In this document: positions 54,678 through 63,128 of the stretch, in pieces
How the letters are laid out: each line of letters begins with the position of its first letter
Numbering within the stretch: the first letter of the stretch is position 1
Source: Psychroserpens sp041224425
Lineage (GTDB): Bacteria > Bacteroidota > Bacteroidia > Flavobacteriales > Flavobacteriaceae
Reading direction: 5' to 3'
Assembly: GCF_041224425.1 (NCBI RefSeq)
Contig: NZ_JBGFGL010000071.1
Span: forward strand, 1-64,000
Length of the DNA: 64,000 nt
Notes under the pieces: generated by a model
Told to the model about the DNA's origin: nothing
Seen by the model: the letters and a program-made list of their open reading frames with translations, nothing else
The model's database searches: none
Program-made: the position numbers and the translations under genes

Positions 54678-55097
54678 ATGGAAACTTTAAAAAACGATAT
54701 ACACGATCACGATTCAGATTTAGATATTACCCATAAAATCAACACGATGGAATTGGATAATTGGATCAATCACTTAAAATATATTTTAAAAGAACTGAAT
54801 AATCTCATAGGTATATGTAATCAAGAGCTTAACCAAAAGTTGGATGACAATAGTGTTATTGAGCGTTTTGAAAAAAAGAAGAAGGAAAATGATACTTTGC
54901 TTAGCGCACTTTTAAAATACCGTATTTCGAGATCCAATATTATTGAATGTGAAGATACACAATGTGATATGGTTTATATAACAGAACACGAAAGTTATAG
55001 ACGAAGTTACCTGTATCATCTAGATAAGTATAGACGCTTGAAAGATGAGTTTTTTAACAAGGTAAAAGGACAATTTACGCTCTTAAAAATTAGCTGA
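54678..55097 (+). CDS. Coiled-coil protein A of a paralogous pair
   Basis: 139 aa, almost entirely helical and charged, with no family I know. It aligns with the next protein: (M)ELDNWINHLKYILKELNNLIG here and LELWMHTLESFNHEL there, followed in both by a Glu/Lys helix and a FF/FN..K near the end. Acidic N-terminus HDHDSDLD. 11 bp after the GreA-like gene. Confidence 0.6.
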   Translation: METLKNDIHDHDSDLDITHKINTMELDNWINHLKYILKELNNLIGICNQELNQKLDDNSVIERFEKKKKENDTLLSALLKYRISRSNIIECEDTQCDMVYITEHESYRRSYLYHLDKYRRLKDEFFNKVKGQFTLLKIS

Positions 55098-55110
55098 TTT
55101 CAGATTTTAT

Positions 55111-55500
55111 TTGAATACGATTTCTATATATAAAGTTGATGCTTACAGAAGATTGTGTATCTCAAAAGACCTAAAAGAATTGGAATTGTGGATGCATACG
55201 CTGGAAAGTTTTAATCATGAGTTAGACCACTTCACTTGTTTGGAAAAACAATTGATTAAAAACGGTTCAATCTCAAATGAAATTAAAGCGATAAGAAGGA
55301 AAAACATTTTAACCATGGCCTCATTGTGTAAATATGAGCAAGAGTTGAAAACAGAATATGAGTATGGTAAGACAGAATATAATGAAGTTAGGTTAAAGTA
55401 TCATCTTCAGAAACGAGAAAACTATTTGAAACTAAAAGAGGAATACAGCACTTTTAAAAATAAAGTATTCAACATACTTAAAAGGTTTAGGGCAATGTAA
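55111..55500 (+). CDS. Coiled-coil protein B of a paralogous pair
   Basis: 129 aa from a TTG at 55111; no ATG is available before the conserved ELELWMHTLESFNHEL. Helical, charged, similar in layout and scattered residues to the protein before it, so an old tandem duplication. Function unknown; could form a heteromer with its neighbour. Confidence 0.55.
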   Translation: MNTISIYKVDAYRRLCISKDLKELELWMHTLESFNHELDHFTCLEKQLIKNGSISNEIKAIRRKNILTMASLCKYEQELKTEYEYGKTEYNEVRLKYHLQKRENYLKLKEEYSTFKNKVFNILKRFRAM

Positions 55501-55594
55501 AGGTGCTAATATACTCAGGCGCACAAGGCCATGGTTGGTTAATAGTAAATTGATTGATAGCAAATTGGTTAGTGTTATCATAGGTTTTGTGTAT

Positions 55595-55622
55595 AACCGC
55601 AAAGCTGATTGACTTTGCGGTT
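55595..55622 (+). terminator. Hairpin ending the gdhA unit
   Basis: Perfect 10-bp stem AACCGCAAAG/CTTTGCGGTT with 8-base loop, but few T after it. Possible weak terminator before the stress protein gene. Confidence 0.5.
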
Positions 55623-55658
55623 TGCCTAAGTAAAAATTAATAATTAAATCACAATACA

Positions 55659-56489
55659 ATGAAAAAAATTTTAATTCCAACGGATTTCTCACTTAACAGT
55701 TATCAAACTATATATTCAGTCTTGAAGCTGTTTAAGGATAACGTATGCGATTTTTATTTCCTAAACACCTATTCTTACAATATTTCAGGTTTAGATGCCC
55801 TTGGTTTACTTCATGTAGATGAAGAGTGGTTCGATAAACCAGAAGAAGAATCTATCCAAAAATTAGGTAAATTAATAGAGCACTGCACTTTTAAATCTAA
55901 AGATGCTAAACATAGATTTTATGGTATAACAGAGCACTCAAGTCTTTTGGATGCAGTTAAGAACCAGCAAGGATTATTGAATATTGATTTGATAATCTTA
56001 TCGGGCGGTACTAATAAAAAATCCGATAAGGAGAATGAAAGTATCTTAGAAAATGTACGTAGTTGCCCAATTTTGTTATTGCCTTCACATTCGTCCATAG
56101 ACAGAAAGATAAGCATGACTATTGCTTCAGATTTTAAACAAAGAATCAATACAGGTCGAATAGACCAATTTAGGAAAGGCTTAGTTGGTAAAGACATTGA
56201 GATAGGAATATTGGTTCTAGACAAACAGAATCAATTGTCTGAAGCTGTAGCTGATAATTTAGAAGTCTTTGTTGTGTATTTGAGACAATTTCAAAACACT
56301 AAAATAAACCTAGATTATGCAGAGACAGATGGCCAGCTAAAAGCTTATGCATCATTACATCCAAACGGGATTATGTGTTTGGTAGATAAAAAACCTAGTT
56401 TTATGAGAAAAATAGGAGTGTTTAAATCTGATATAGTTACAAGATTAAAGCAACTAAACACCAATTCTGTTTTGGCGATTCATCAATAA
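55659..56489 (+). CDS. Universal stress protein family protein
   Basis: 276 aa. N-terminal UspA-like domain starting MKKILIPTDFSLNSYQTIYSVLKLFKDN and reaching the phosphate-binding end DLIILSGGTNKKSDKENESILENVRSCPILLLPSHS, though without a clear GxxG...GS motif; a second degenerate half follows (about 145-276). Linked to the low-oxygen/stress genes upstream. Confidence 0.8.
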   Translation: MKKILIPTDFSLNSYQTIYSVLKLFKDNVCDFYFLNTYSYNISGLDALGLLHVDEEWFDKPEEESIQKLGKLIEHCTFKSKDAKHRFYGITEHSSLLDAVKNQQGLLNIDLIILSGGTNKKSDKENESILENVRSCPILLLPSHSSIDRKISMTIASDFKQRINTGRIDQFRKGLVGKDIEIGILVLDKQNQLSEAVADNLEVFVVYLRQFQNTKINLDYAETDGQLKAYASLHPNGIMCLVDKKPSFMRKIGVFKSDIVTRLKQLNTNSVLAIHQ

Positions 56490-56580
56490 TTTTAAAACTT
56501 TTATTAGTTAGTTAGAGAAGTACAGAATCATAATTTTGTTAGTTATTAGATAATCCTTCAGATTCTGTATTTCATTCAAG

Positions 56581-56615
56581 CCGTGAAAGCTTTGTCTTTC
56601 ACGGTTTATTTTTTT
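56581..56615 (+). terminator. Terminator after the universal stress protein gene
   Basis: 9-bp stem CCGTGAAAG (56581-56589) with CTTTCACGG (56596-56604), then TTTATTTTTTT. Just before it, TACAGAATC (56521) and GATTCTGTA (56561) form a wider inverted repeat. Confidence 0.8.
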
Positions 56616-56692
56616 AGTCAAATTAGATCGACAAAATTGTATAATGGGTTATAATAATTTAACTTACTTTGATTAATCAGAATGAGAAATTA

Positions 56693-58438
56693 ATGTTTAA
56701 ACTCGGAATTACTTTTGAAGCCTGTTTCCCAAACGAAGAACGAGGAACACTTAATGACTACTTGTCTGGAATTAATAAAGCAGAGCTACTTAAAATGGGC
56801 TCATTCTTTTTAGGTTTCAACGTATAAAAATCAAGATATTCTGATATCTCTCATTTTCTGAGGATGTTTTTCAGTTCGGAAAACGCTGAGTTTGCTGAGA
56901 CCATATATGCTAATATTTTAGAGTATGTGAGCAGTACAGAAAAACCTCTGGAAATGTATGAAGTGCCTTATGTGGTATCTAGCTTAAAGTTATTTGAGTT
57001 TATTTTTGATGTCATACCAAATGACCAAGAAACTACAAAAACAAATAAAGAAATAGAGCAAGAAACATTTAAGGCTTACGTTCTCTTAAATCAAATTACA
57101 ATAACAGATAGGTATCTGTTGGGTAATCAAATAAAAGAAGAAAATAACATCAGACTCACGCCAGCTCAAGCACTTTTAGAAATCACATTTCACAATAACG
57201 ATCTTATCAATTTTAGAGTAGAAAAACTTTATGAATGCCAGTTTAAAAGAGACTTGTTATATTTTGAGTTTTTAGAGCAAAGAGATGATTGTAAGGATTT
57301 GTTAGTGGCTTTTTATCAATATTATGAAGTAACAGATTATAAAGACTATCTAAAACGCTTATTTGGTATTGTGCATGCTGTTTTAATGATGGATAAAGAA
57401 TCTCACGTAGAAATTCATTTAGAAGAACAGGAAAGTATGACATTTATTGATAAGCATGTGGCTAATGTCGACGAGCACATCACCGAAGTAGATTTTTTAA
57501 ATGTGCGCAGTAATCCCTTGTATAAATATGCAGAAGGTAAGTACAGAATTATTTCGCCTTTATTTACCATAGAAATGATGTACAATGGTCTATTTTTTAG
57601 ATTGAAAGCCATTAACGAGCAGTTGCCAGTTATAGACAGAGTTTCTGGTTTCTACAATCTTAAAACATATGAGTTTAGTGAACAATTCGTTTTATCTAAA
57701 TTACTACGCGAAATTTATGGAAATAGATATGTCCAAAAATCAGGATCCGAACTTGATGATTTTATAGATGGAGCACCAGATTACTACATGCGAAACGGTA
57801 ACTATATTCATGTTTATGAATCTAAAGATATATTAATAAGTAAGGAAAGTAAACAATCTTATGACCATAGGGATTTAGAAAATGAATTAAGAGTTAAACT
57901 TTTTGAAAATGAAAGAGGTAGTGCAAAAGCAGTAAAGCAATTGGTAGAAACGATAAGGAAAATTTTAAATGGAGAAGCAATCTACGACCTCAATATACGT
58001 TTGAATAGAGTTCATATATTCCCAGTTTTAATTTTGCATTACAGAATGTTTAATGCAGCTGGATTAAACAGTTTGGTAAATAAATGGTTTGTTCAAGAAT
58101 TGGCAACATTAGAGGCGTTAGGATTAGATATATCTAGAGTGCATGACCTAGTAATCATTGATATTGAAACTTTAATGTTTAATAGGGATGCACTAATGAA
58201 TAGAACCATAACAATACAAAATGCATTATTAGAATATGAAAGAGATTATTTGAGATTTAATATCGCTAATGCCAGACCAAGACCAAGAAGTGAGCAAGAG
58301 GCTAATGCCCTACTAGAAAAATCGTTTTGGCCTTTTTCAATTTTTCTAGATAACAAAGTAGAAAAATTAGGTTATAGAAGGTCTGGAAAAGACCTACTTG
58401 CAAAAGTGAATGTTTTATTTGAAGATGAAGAAGAATAA
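56693..58438 (+). pseudogene. PD-(D/E)XK nuclease-like gene interrupted by an in-frame TAA
   Basis: The frame opens with ATG 56693 and 44 residues (MFKLGITFEACFPNEERGTL...), meets TAA at 56825-56827, and continues in the same frame to ATG 56864 and 524 more residues. The downstream part has a PD-(D/E)XK-like core: P305-D306 in GAPDYYMRNG and E319-S-K321 in VYESKD (numbered from 56864), then KAVKQLVETIRKIL. The C-terminal half has IFPVLILHYRMFNAAGLNSLVNKWF and VHDLVIIDIETL. No named family. The stop suggests decay, unless translation restarts at 56864. Confidence 0.6.
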
Positions 58439-59498
58439 GTGATTTGATAAATTTTTCTTGGAAAGAATTTAGGCAAAGTGATAACGTGTTTATTAGAATA
58501 TGAAGCTTGCTCTAATGTGAATTTCAATAGTTTCTTTAAATTTATTCTTATCCTTGATTGGTTTCTAAAGCTATTTTGAAGATTTGTTAATTGGCTATTA
58601 GCATATAATGATTTATCCATCAATTGCTTTAATCGATAATCTACATCATCGAAAAAGTCGATTACCTCAGTTTTTATATGAAATGCCTTGTTGTAGTTGT
58701 CGTTCAACTTTTCAAATTGCTCTCGTTCTACATCATTTTCAGGATGTTTAAACTCATCTATTTCTTCATAGAAAAAATCAACAACTTTTTCAATCTCAAT
58801 ATTTAAAGTATTTCCTAAACGAAGTGTATATTTAATCTCTTCTGATTTTAGCCCAATCTCATCAAAAACTAATGCGAATTCTTTTGTAATGGTTAAAAGG
58901 TCTTCAGATTCCTTTTTCAATAAATCATTCAATCTGCTAATAGATGAGTTAACTACATCTTTTAATGCTTCAAGGTGGTCAATAATAGTTAGCTTACTGT
59001 TATTATGAAACTGTAAATCATACCATACCTCAAAATCCTTTATATTTTCAATATCGCTGGATTTGAATTCAGCATATTTTTGAAATGTTTTCTTTAAGGG
59101 GAAATGTTTAAGTGGACTATACAGTTTTTTATGAATTAAATCGATAAATTTCTTTGCATAACTGGTAAGCGCAAATTTTAATTTTTCATTTGGTGGTCTT
59201 TCAATATAATAATGAAGTAGTTTTCTAACGATTTTTTCTGTATGCGGTATTGAGCCAACTTCTATTTTAGCACTATCATTAATACATTTCTCAATATCAC
59301 GATATGTAAAGTATTTAGAAATCTTACCTGCCCTTATCCTAGAATCTAAATGTAGATTACCATGCCTTCTTCTTTAGTGAGAACAAGATGGTCATACAAT
59401 TGATTTATATCTATTATTTCAGATTCTATTTTAATTGAATTTAAGGAATCACCTAATTTAAAAATAAAGAGTAGGATTGCCTCAAAAATTGCATCCAA
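58372..59498 (-). pseudogene. Frameshifted gene for a helical protein
   Basis: Two minus-strand frames join: TTG 59498 gives 50 residues (DAIFEAILLFIFKLGDS ... TKEEGMVIYI) to a stop at 59346, and a second frame is open from 59373 to 58372 (about 333 residues: HLDSRIRAGKISKYFTYRD..., coiled coil KKESEDLLTITKEFALVFDE...). One lost base near 59350-59360 would rejoin them to about 383 aa. The second frame has no ATG. Its 3' end overlaps the neighbouring gene by 67 bp, so the natural end is probably lost. No family recognised. Confidence 0.55.
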
Positions 59499-59651
59499 AT
59501 TTTAAATTTTGTTTTTTAAATGTATCTTGAATTGATGCTGGTAGATAATCATTCTTTCTTATTGAGGATGATGCAAAAGACATCATTTTTTTAGAATTTA
59601 TTTTTCATTAAGATTTTTGATTAGCTAAATATTTAAAAAAACTTATCGATT

Positions 59652-59863
59652 GGTTCGAGAATAGGTCAATGTAGTGTACAGATGAAAAGCCGAAACATGA
59701 GTTTCGGCTTTTTTGTTTTCAAAATTATCAGGAGTTTGCTTCCTTAAGAACTTTGAAAGCAAAATAAGCAACTTAAGTTTAAGTTTGGTTTTTCTCAAGA
59801 TGTTGATATGGGACTCGATACAGGTATTTTTCGTCTTCAGTACAAAGGGATGATAAACCGTAA
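59652..59863 (+). repeat. Right copy of the tRNA-Leu-associated repeat
   Basis: 59677-59863 matches 33923-34105 (see that entry), including the terminator hairpin (59685-59712) and CGTCTTCAGTACA from the tRNA-Leu 3' end (59832-59844). Just ahead, GGTTCGAG at 59652-59659 recalls a T-arm, as expected for a decayed tRNA-Leu end. The gap 59499-59946 holds nothing else recognisable. Confidence 0.8.
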
Positions 59864-59946
59864 GATTTATTTTATTATTAGTATGATTAATTTTGTAAGC
59901 TTGTATGTTTCACACTAACAAAGAAGATAAGGCAAAAATATAATCT

Positions 59947-60996
59947 ATGGGAAATCATAATCTTCCAATTGACAAAACGCAATTCGGTAAAACACAAGAT
60001 GGAATTGCAATTGAACAATATACCTTAAGAAATATTCATGGATTAGAATTAAAAGTGATTACCTATGGTGGGCGAATTACGTCTTTAAAAGTGCCAAATA
60101 AAAAAGACAATTTTGAAAATGTGATCTTAGGATTTGATACTCTTCTTGACTATGAGAGAGACAATTCGTTTTTTGGTGCCTTGATTGGTCGTTATGGAAA
60201 TCGTATCGCTAACGGAAAATTTACCTTAGATGGAACGGAATATAATTTAGCGACCAACAATGGTAAAAATCATTTACATGGTGGTGTTGATGGGTTTGAT
60301 CGTGTGGTTTGGATGGCAGAGCCTATTGAAGGCGAGAAAAACTCAGTCTTAAAGTTGGCTTATTTAAGTAAGGATAATGAAGAAGGGTATCCTGGCAATT
60401 TGAAGGTTTTGGTCACTTATACATTAACAGATGAAAATGAATTGGAAGTAACCTATGAAGCAACTACCGATAAAACAACGGTTGTAAATTTAACGCAGCA
60501 TGCCTATTTCAATTTAACGGGTGACTTTTCTAAAGATATTTTGAATCATGAAGTAGTCATTGATGCAGATGCCTATTTGCCTGTAGATGAAACTTTAATT
60601 CCTACAGGTGAAATCAGAAAGGTAGAAGGAACACCATTCGATTTCAATTCAGCTAAAAAAATCGGACAAGACATCAATACTCAGAATGAGCAATTAAAAT
60701 GCAGTCAAGGCTATGACCATTGCTGGATTTTAAATGGAGATAAAGGATCAATGCGATTTGTAGCTTCTGCTTATGATGAAACCAGTGGTCGTTTTATGGA
60801 GGTTTTTACAAACGAGCCAGCAGTTCAGTTTTATACTGCTAACTCCCAAGAAGGAACTTATAAGTCCAGAACTGGTTTTTGCTTTGAAACACAGCACTAT
60901 CCAGATTCACCGAATCATCCAGAATTTCCTACAACAGAATTACATCCTGGAGATACGTATTCAACACAAACGATCTTTAAATTTTCAACTAAATAA
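59947..60996 (+). CDS. galM: Aldose 1-epimerase (galactose mutarotase)
   Basis: 349 aa. Interconverts alpha and beta anomers of galactose and other aldoses. Motifs: GALIGRYGNRIANGKF, NHLHGGVDGFDRVVW (catalytic His region), LTQHAYFNLTG and FCFETQHYPDSPNHPEFP (catalytic Glu). No signal peptide. First gene of normal chromosomal context after the island. Confidence 0.94.
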   Translation: MGNHNLPIDKTQFGKTQDGIAIEQYTLRNIHGLELKVITYGGRITSLKVPNKKDNFENVILGFDTLLDYERDNSFFGALIGRYGNRIANGKFTLDGTEYNLATNNGKNHLHGGVDGFDRVVWMAEPIEGEKNSVLKLAYLSKDNEEGYPGNLKVLVTYTLTDENELEVTYEATTDKTTVVNLTQHAYFNLTGDFSKDILNHEVVIDADAYLPVDETLIPTGEIRKVEGTPFDFNSAKKIGQDINTQNEQLKCSQGYDHCWILNGDKGSMRFVASAYDETSGRFMEVFTNEPAVQFYTANSQEGTYKSRTGFCFETQHYPDSPNHPEFPTTELHPGDTYSTQTIFKFSTK

Positions 60997-61034
60997 CTAA
61001 GGATTTCTCAAGAACAACCGAAGCACTTTTTGTG

Positions 61035-61067
61035 TAAAAAAAAGAGCTTGGTGTTTAACCAAGCTCT
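61035..61067 (-). terminator. Terminator of the tandem lipoprotein genes
   Basis: Perfect 10-bp stem (61058-61067 with 61043-61052) and, read on the minus strand, a run of eight T. Serves the genes at 61093-61699. Confidence 0.8.
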
Positions 61068-61092
61068 AAATAATTTTAGTACACTCTAAAAA

Positions 61093-61338
61093 TTAATTGT
61101 CATCGCCATCAATTTCTTCAACGGCTTCCTCTGTAGCTTCCACAGCTTCTTCAGTTTCTTCGACGACATTATCAATAGCCTTTCCAGTTTTTTCTAATGC
61201 GCCTTCAGTTTCCTCAACTGCTTCTTCAGTAGTGTTCTCAACCGCTTCCGCAGCTTTTTCTGCTTTTGTTTCTCTACAAGATGATACAGAGATGATTAAA
61301 GCAAATACCAAAACGATGTTTAAGATTAATTTTTTCAT
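61093..61338 (-). CDS. Small acidic repeat lipoprotein (paralog 2)
   Basis: 81 aa. Signal MKKLILNIVLVFALIISVSSC, then RETKAEKAAEAVENTTEEAVEETEGALEKTGKAIDNVVEETEEAVEATEEAVEE, an Ala/Glu/Val repeat likely to form an amphipathic helix. Signal and RETK match the gene upstream; tandem duplicates with 7 bp between. Confidence 0.8.
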   Translation of the reverse strand: MKKLILNIVLVFALIISVSSCRETKAEKAAEAVENTTEEAVEETEGALEKTGKAIDNVVEETEEAVEATEEAVEEIDGDDN

Positions 61339-61345
61339 TGGTGTA

Positions 61346-61699
61346 TTAATTGTTTTTCATTTTATCTGCAGCGTCGTTTAATGCATCAGCACCTTTTTCT
61401 TTTGCGTCGTCAATAGCATCAGCAGCTTTGTCCATTGCGTCTTCAGCGCCTTCTTTTACTGAATCAGCTGCTTCTTCTACAGCATCTTTAGTGTCTTCCA
61501 TTGCTTCTTCAGCAGAATCAGCTGCATCTTCCATAGCCTCACCAGCTTCATCAACAGCATCTTCCATAGCTTCACCAGCTTCTTCTGCAGCGTTTTCAAT
61601 TTTATCTGCAGCTTCTTCAGCACCTTCTTTTGTTTCTCTACAAGATACAGACACAACAAGTGCCAATACTAGAGCGATGTTTAAAATCAGTTTTTTCAT
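61346..61699 (-). CDS. Small acidic repeat lipoprotein (paralog 1)
   Basis: 117 aa. Signal MKKLILNIALVLALVVSVSC, then 11-residue repeats of the type EEAGEAMEDAVDEAGEAMEDAADSAEEAMEDTKDAVEEAADSV, apolipoprotein-like. At DNA level, imperfect 33-bp repeats lie around 61528-61593. Possibly a surface-binding or stress-linked envelope protein; no defined function. Confidence 0.8.
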   Translation of the reverse strand: MKKLILNIALVLALVVSVSCRETKEGAEEAADKIENAAEEAGEAMEDAVDEAGEAMEDAADSAEEAMEDTKDAVEEAADSVKEGAEDAMDKAADAIDDAKEKGADALNDAADKMKNN

Positions 61700-61813
61700 T
61701 GTAATAGTTTTAGTGTTAATTAATAATACACGAAATTAATAAGTAAAATTGAAATGACCTTAAAAATTTTAACTTTTGTTAACATTTTTAATGCGCTTTA
61801 CTTAATTTCAGGT

Positions 61814-63040
61814 TTATATACGTATAGAATCCATAATTTGGATGACAGCGCCTTTATTTTTTTTAATAAAAAAAGCATTGCTTTTCCCTAATTCCTGTCT
61901 ATAGTCTTTTGAGTCAATTAATTGGTGTAGTGTTTCTTCCAACGATTTGTAGTCATTTACTGAAATAACACCAGCTTCAGAAATCATATTTGAGGCTTCC
62001 GGAAACTTGGAATGATTATTTCCTATAAGAATTGGAACACCAAAAACGGCTGGTTCAAGAATATTATGTAGTCCAGTCGTTCCCATGGCACCTCCAACAT
62101 AAGCAATGTCAGCATAGCTGTATACTTTAGATAAAATTCCTATCGTATCCACAATAAAAACAAATTTGTTAGCTTTTTCTTCTCGATCTTTTTCTGAAAA
62201 GCGTATGTAAGGAACTTCCAATTTTTTTGTTATCGAATCAATTTGGGCATCATTGATGTTGTGAGGCGCAATAATAAACTTAAGGTTTTGGGAAACGTTG
62301 GCATTTATAAAAGGAATCAATATTTGTTCGTCTTCAGGCCAAGAGCTTCCTATAACAACACATAAGGCTTCTCCCTTAAATTCTGAAATAAAATCTAGTG
62401 TGTTGTCTTCAGACAGTTGTCTGCTAACACGATCAAAACGTGTGTCTCCTGAAACACTCACATTCGTAATATTAATGGATTCCAATAAGACTTTGGAAGC
62501 ATCTGTTTGCACAAAAATATGCTCAAAGACTTTAAGAGCTTTTCGAAACGGGTTGCCATACCATTTAAAATAAGGTTGCTGTCTTCTAAATTGTGCCGAA
62601 ATCAAAATGGCTCTTAAATCTTTTCTTTGAAGTGCTTTGAGATAATTAGGCCAAATATCATACTTCACAAAAACGGTAAATTCAGGATGTACAATATCGA
62701 TGAATCTTTTTGCATTTGAAGGTGTATCAATTGGTAAATACACAACAACATCAGCTATTTTTGAGTGTTTGCGAATCTCATAACCAGAAGGAGAGAAGAA
62801 GGATAGCACAATTTTATAGGCAGGATATTTGTTCTTAATAGCTTCAAAAACAGGAAGCCCTTGTTCATATTCTCCTAACGAAGCACAGTGAAACCAAATG
62901 GTTTGATCATTTGGGCGTATGTTTTCATTTAAAATCTTAAACGTTTGTTTCCTACCTTCAACACCTAGCTTGATTTTAGGATTGAAAACTGCAACAATTT
63001 TTAAGATGAAATTGAGAATATAGATACTAAAAGTGTACAA
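61814..63040 (-). CDS. waaA: 3-deoxy-D-manno-octulosonic acid transferase
   Basis: 408 aa. Adds Kdo to lipid A. N-terminal membrane helix (about 4-20), then TIWFHCASLGEYEQGLPVFEAI, YKIVLSFFSPSGYEIR, VIGSSWPEDEQIL and the donor-site motif YVGGAMGTTGLHNILEPAVFGVPILIG. Divergent from the aminotransferase gene, 88 bp apart. Confidence 0.94.
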   Translation of the reverse strand: MYTFSIYILNFILKIVAVFNPKIKLGVEGRKQTFKILNENIRPNDQTIWFHCASLGEYEQGLPVFEAIKNKYPAYKIVLSFFSPSGYEIRKHSKIADVVVYLPIDTPSNAKRFIDIVHPEFTVFVKYDIWPNYLKALQRKDLRAILISAQFRRQQPYFKWYGNPFRKALKVFEHIFVQTDASKVLLESINITNVSVSGDTRFDRVSRQLSEDNTLDFISEFKGEALCVVIGSSWPEDEQILIPFINANVSQNLKFIIAPHNINDAQIDSITKKLEVPYIRFSEKDREEKANKFVFIVDTIGILSKVYSYADIAYVGGAMGTTGLHNILEPAVFGVPILIGNNHSKFPEASNMISEAGVISVNDYKSLEETLHQLIDSKDYRQELGKSNAFFIKKNKGAVIQIMDSIRI

Positions 63041-63128
63041 TACTTAAAGGTTTAAGTTGATGCTAAATTACTGTTCTTTGATATAATTTCATTGTTTTAT
63101 GCTAACGAATTTTGTACTTTCGTCAAGT

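Noticed and set aside
34085..59676. Integrase, transposase or insertion sequence inside the island
   Set aside because: No recombinase-like protein or terminal inverted repeats seen; only tRNA-linked repeats remain.
61097..61739. Ser/Ala-rich plus-strand frames opposite the repeat lipoproteins
   Set aside because: Low-complexity mirror of the Glu/Ala repeats; the minus-strand genes have signals and a terminator.
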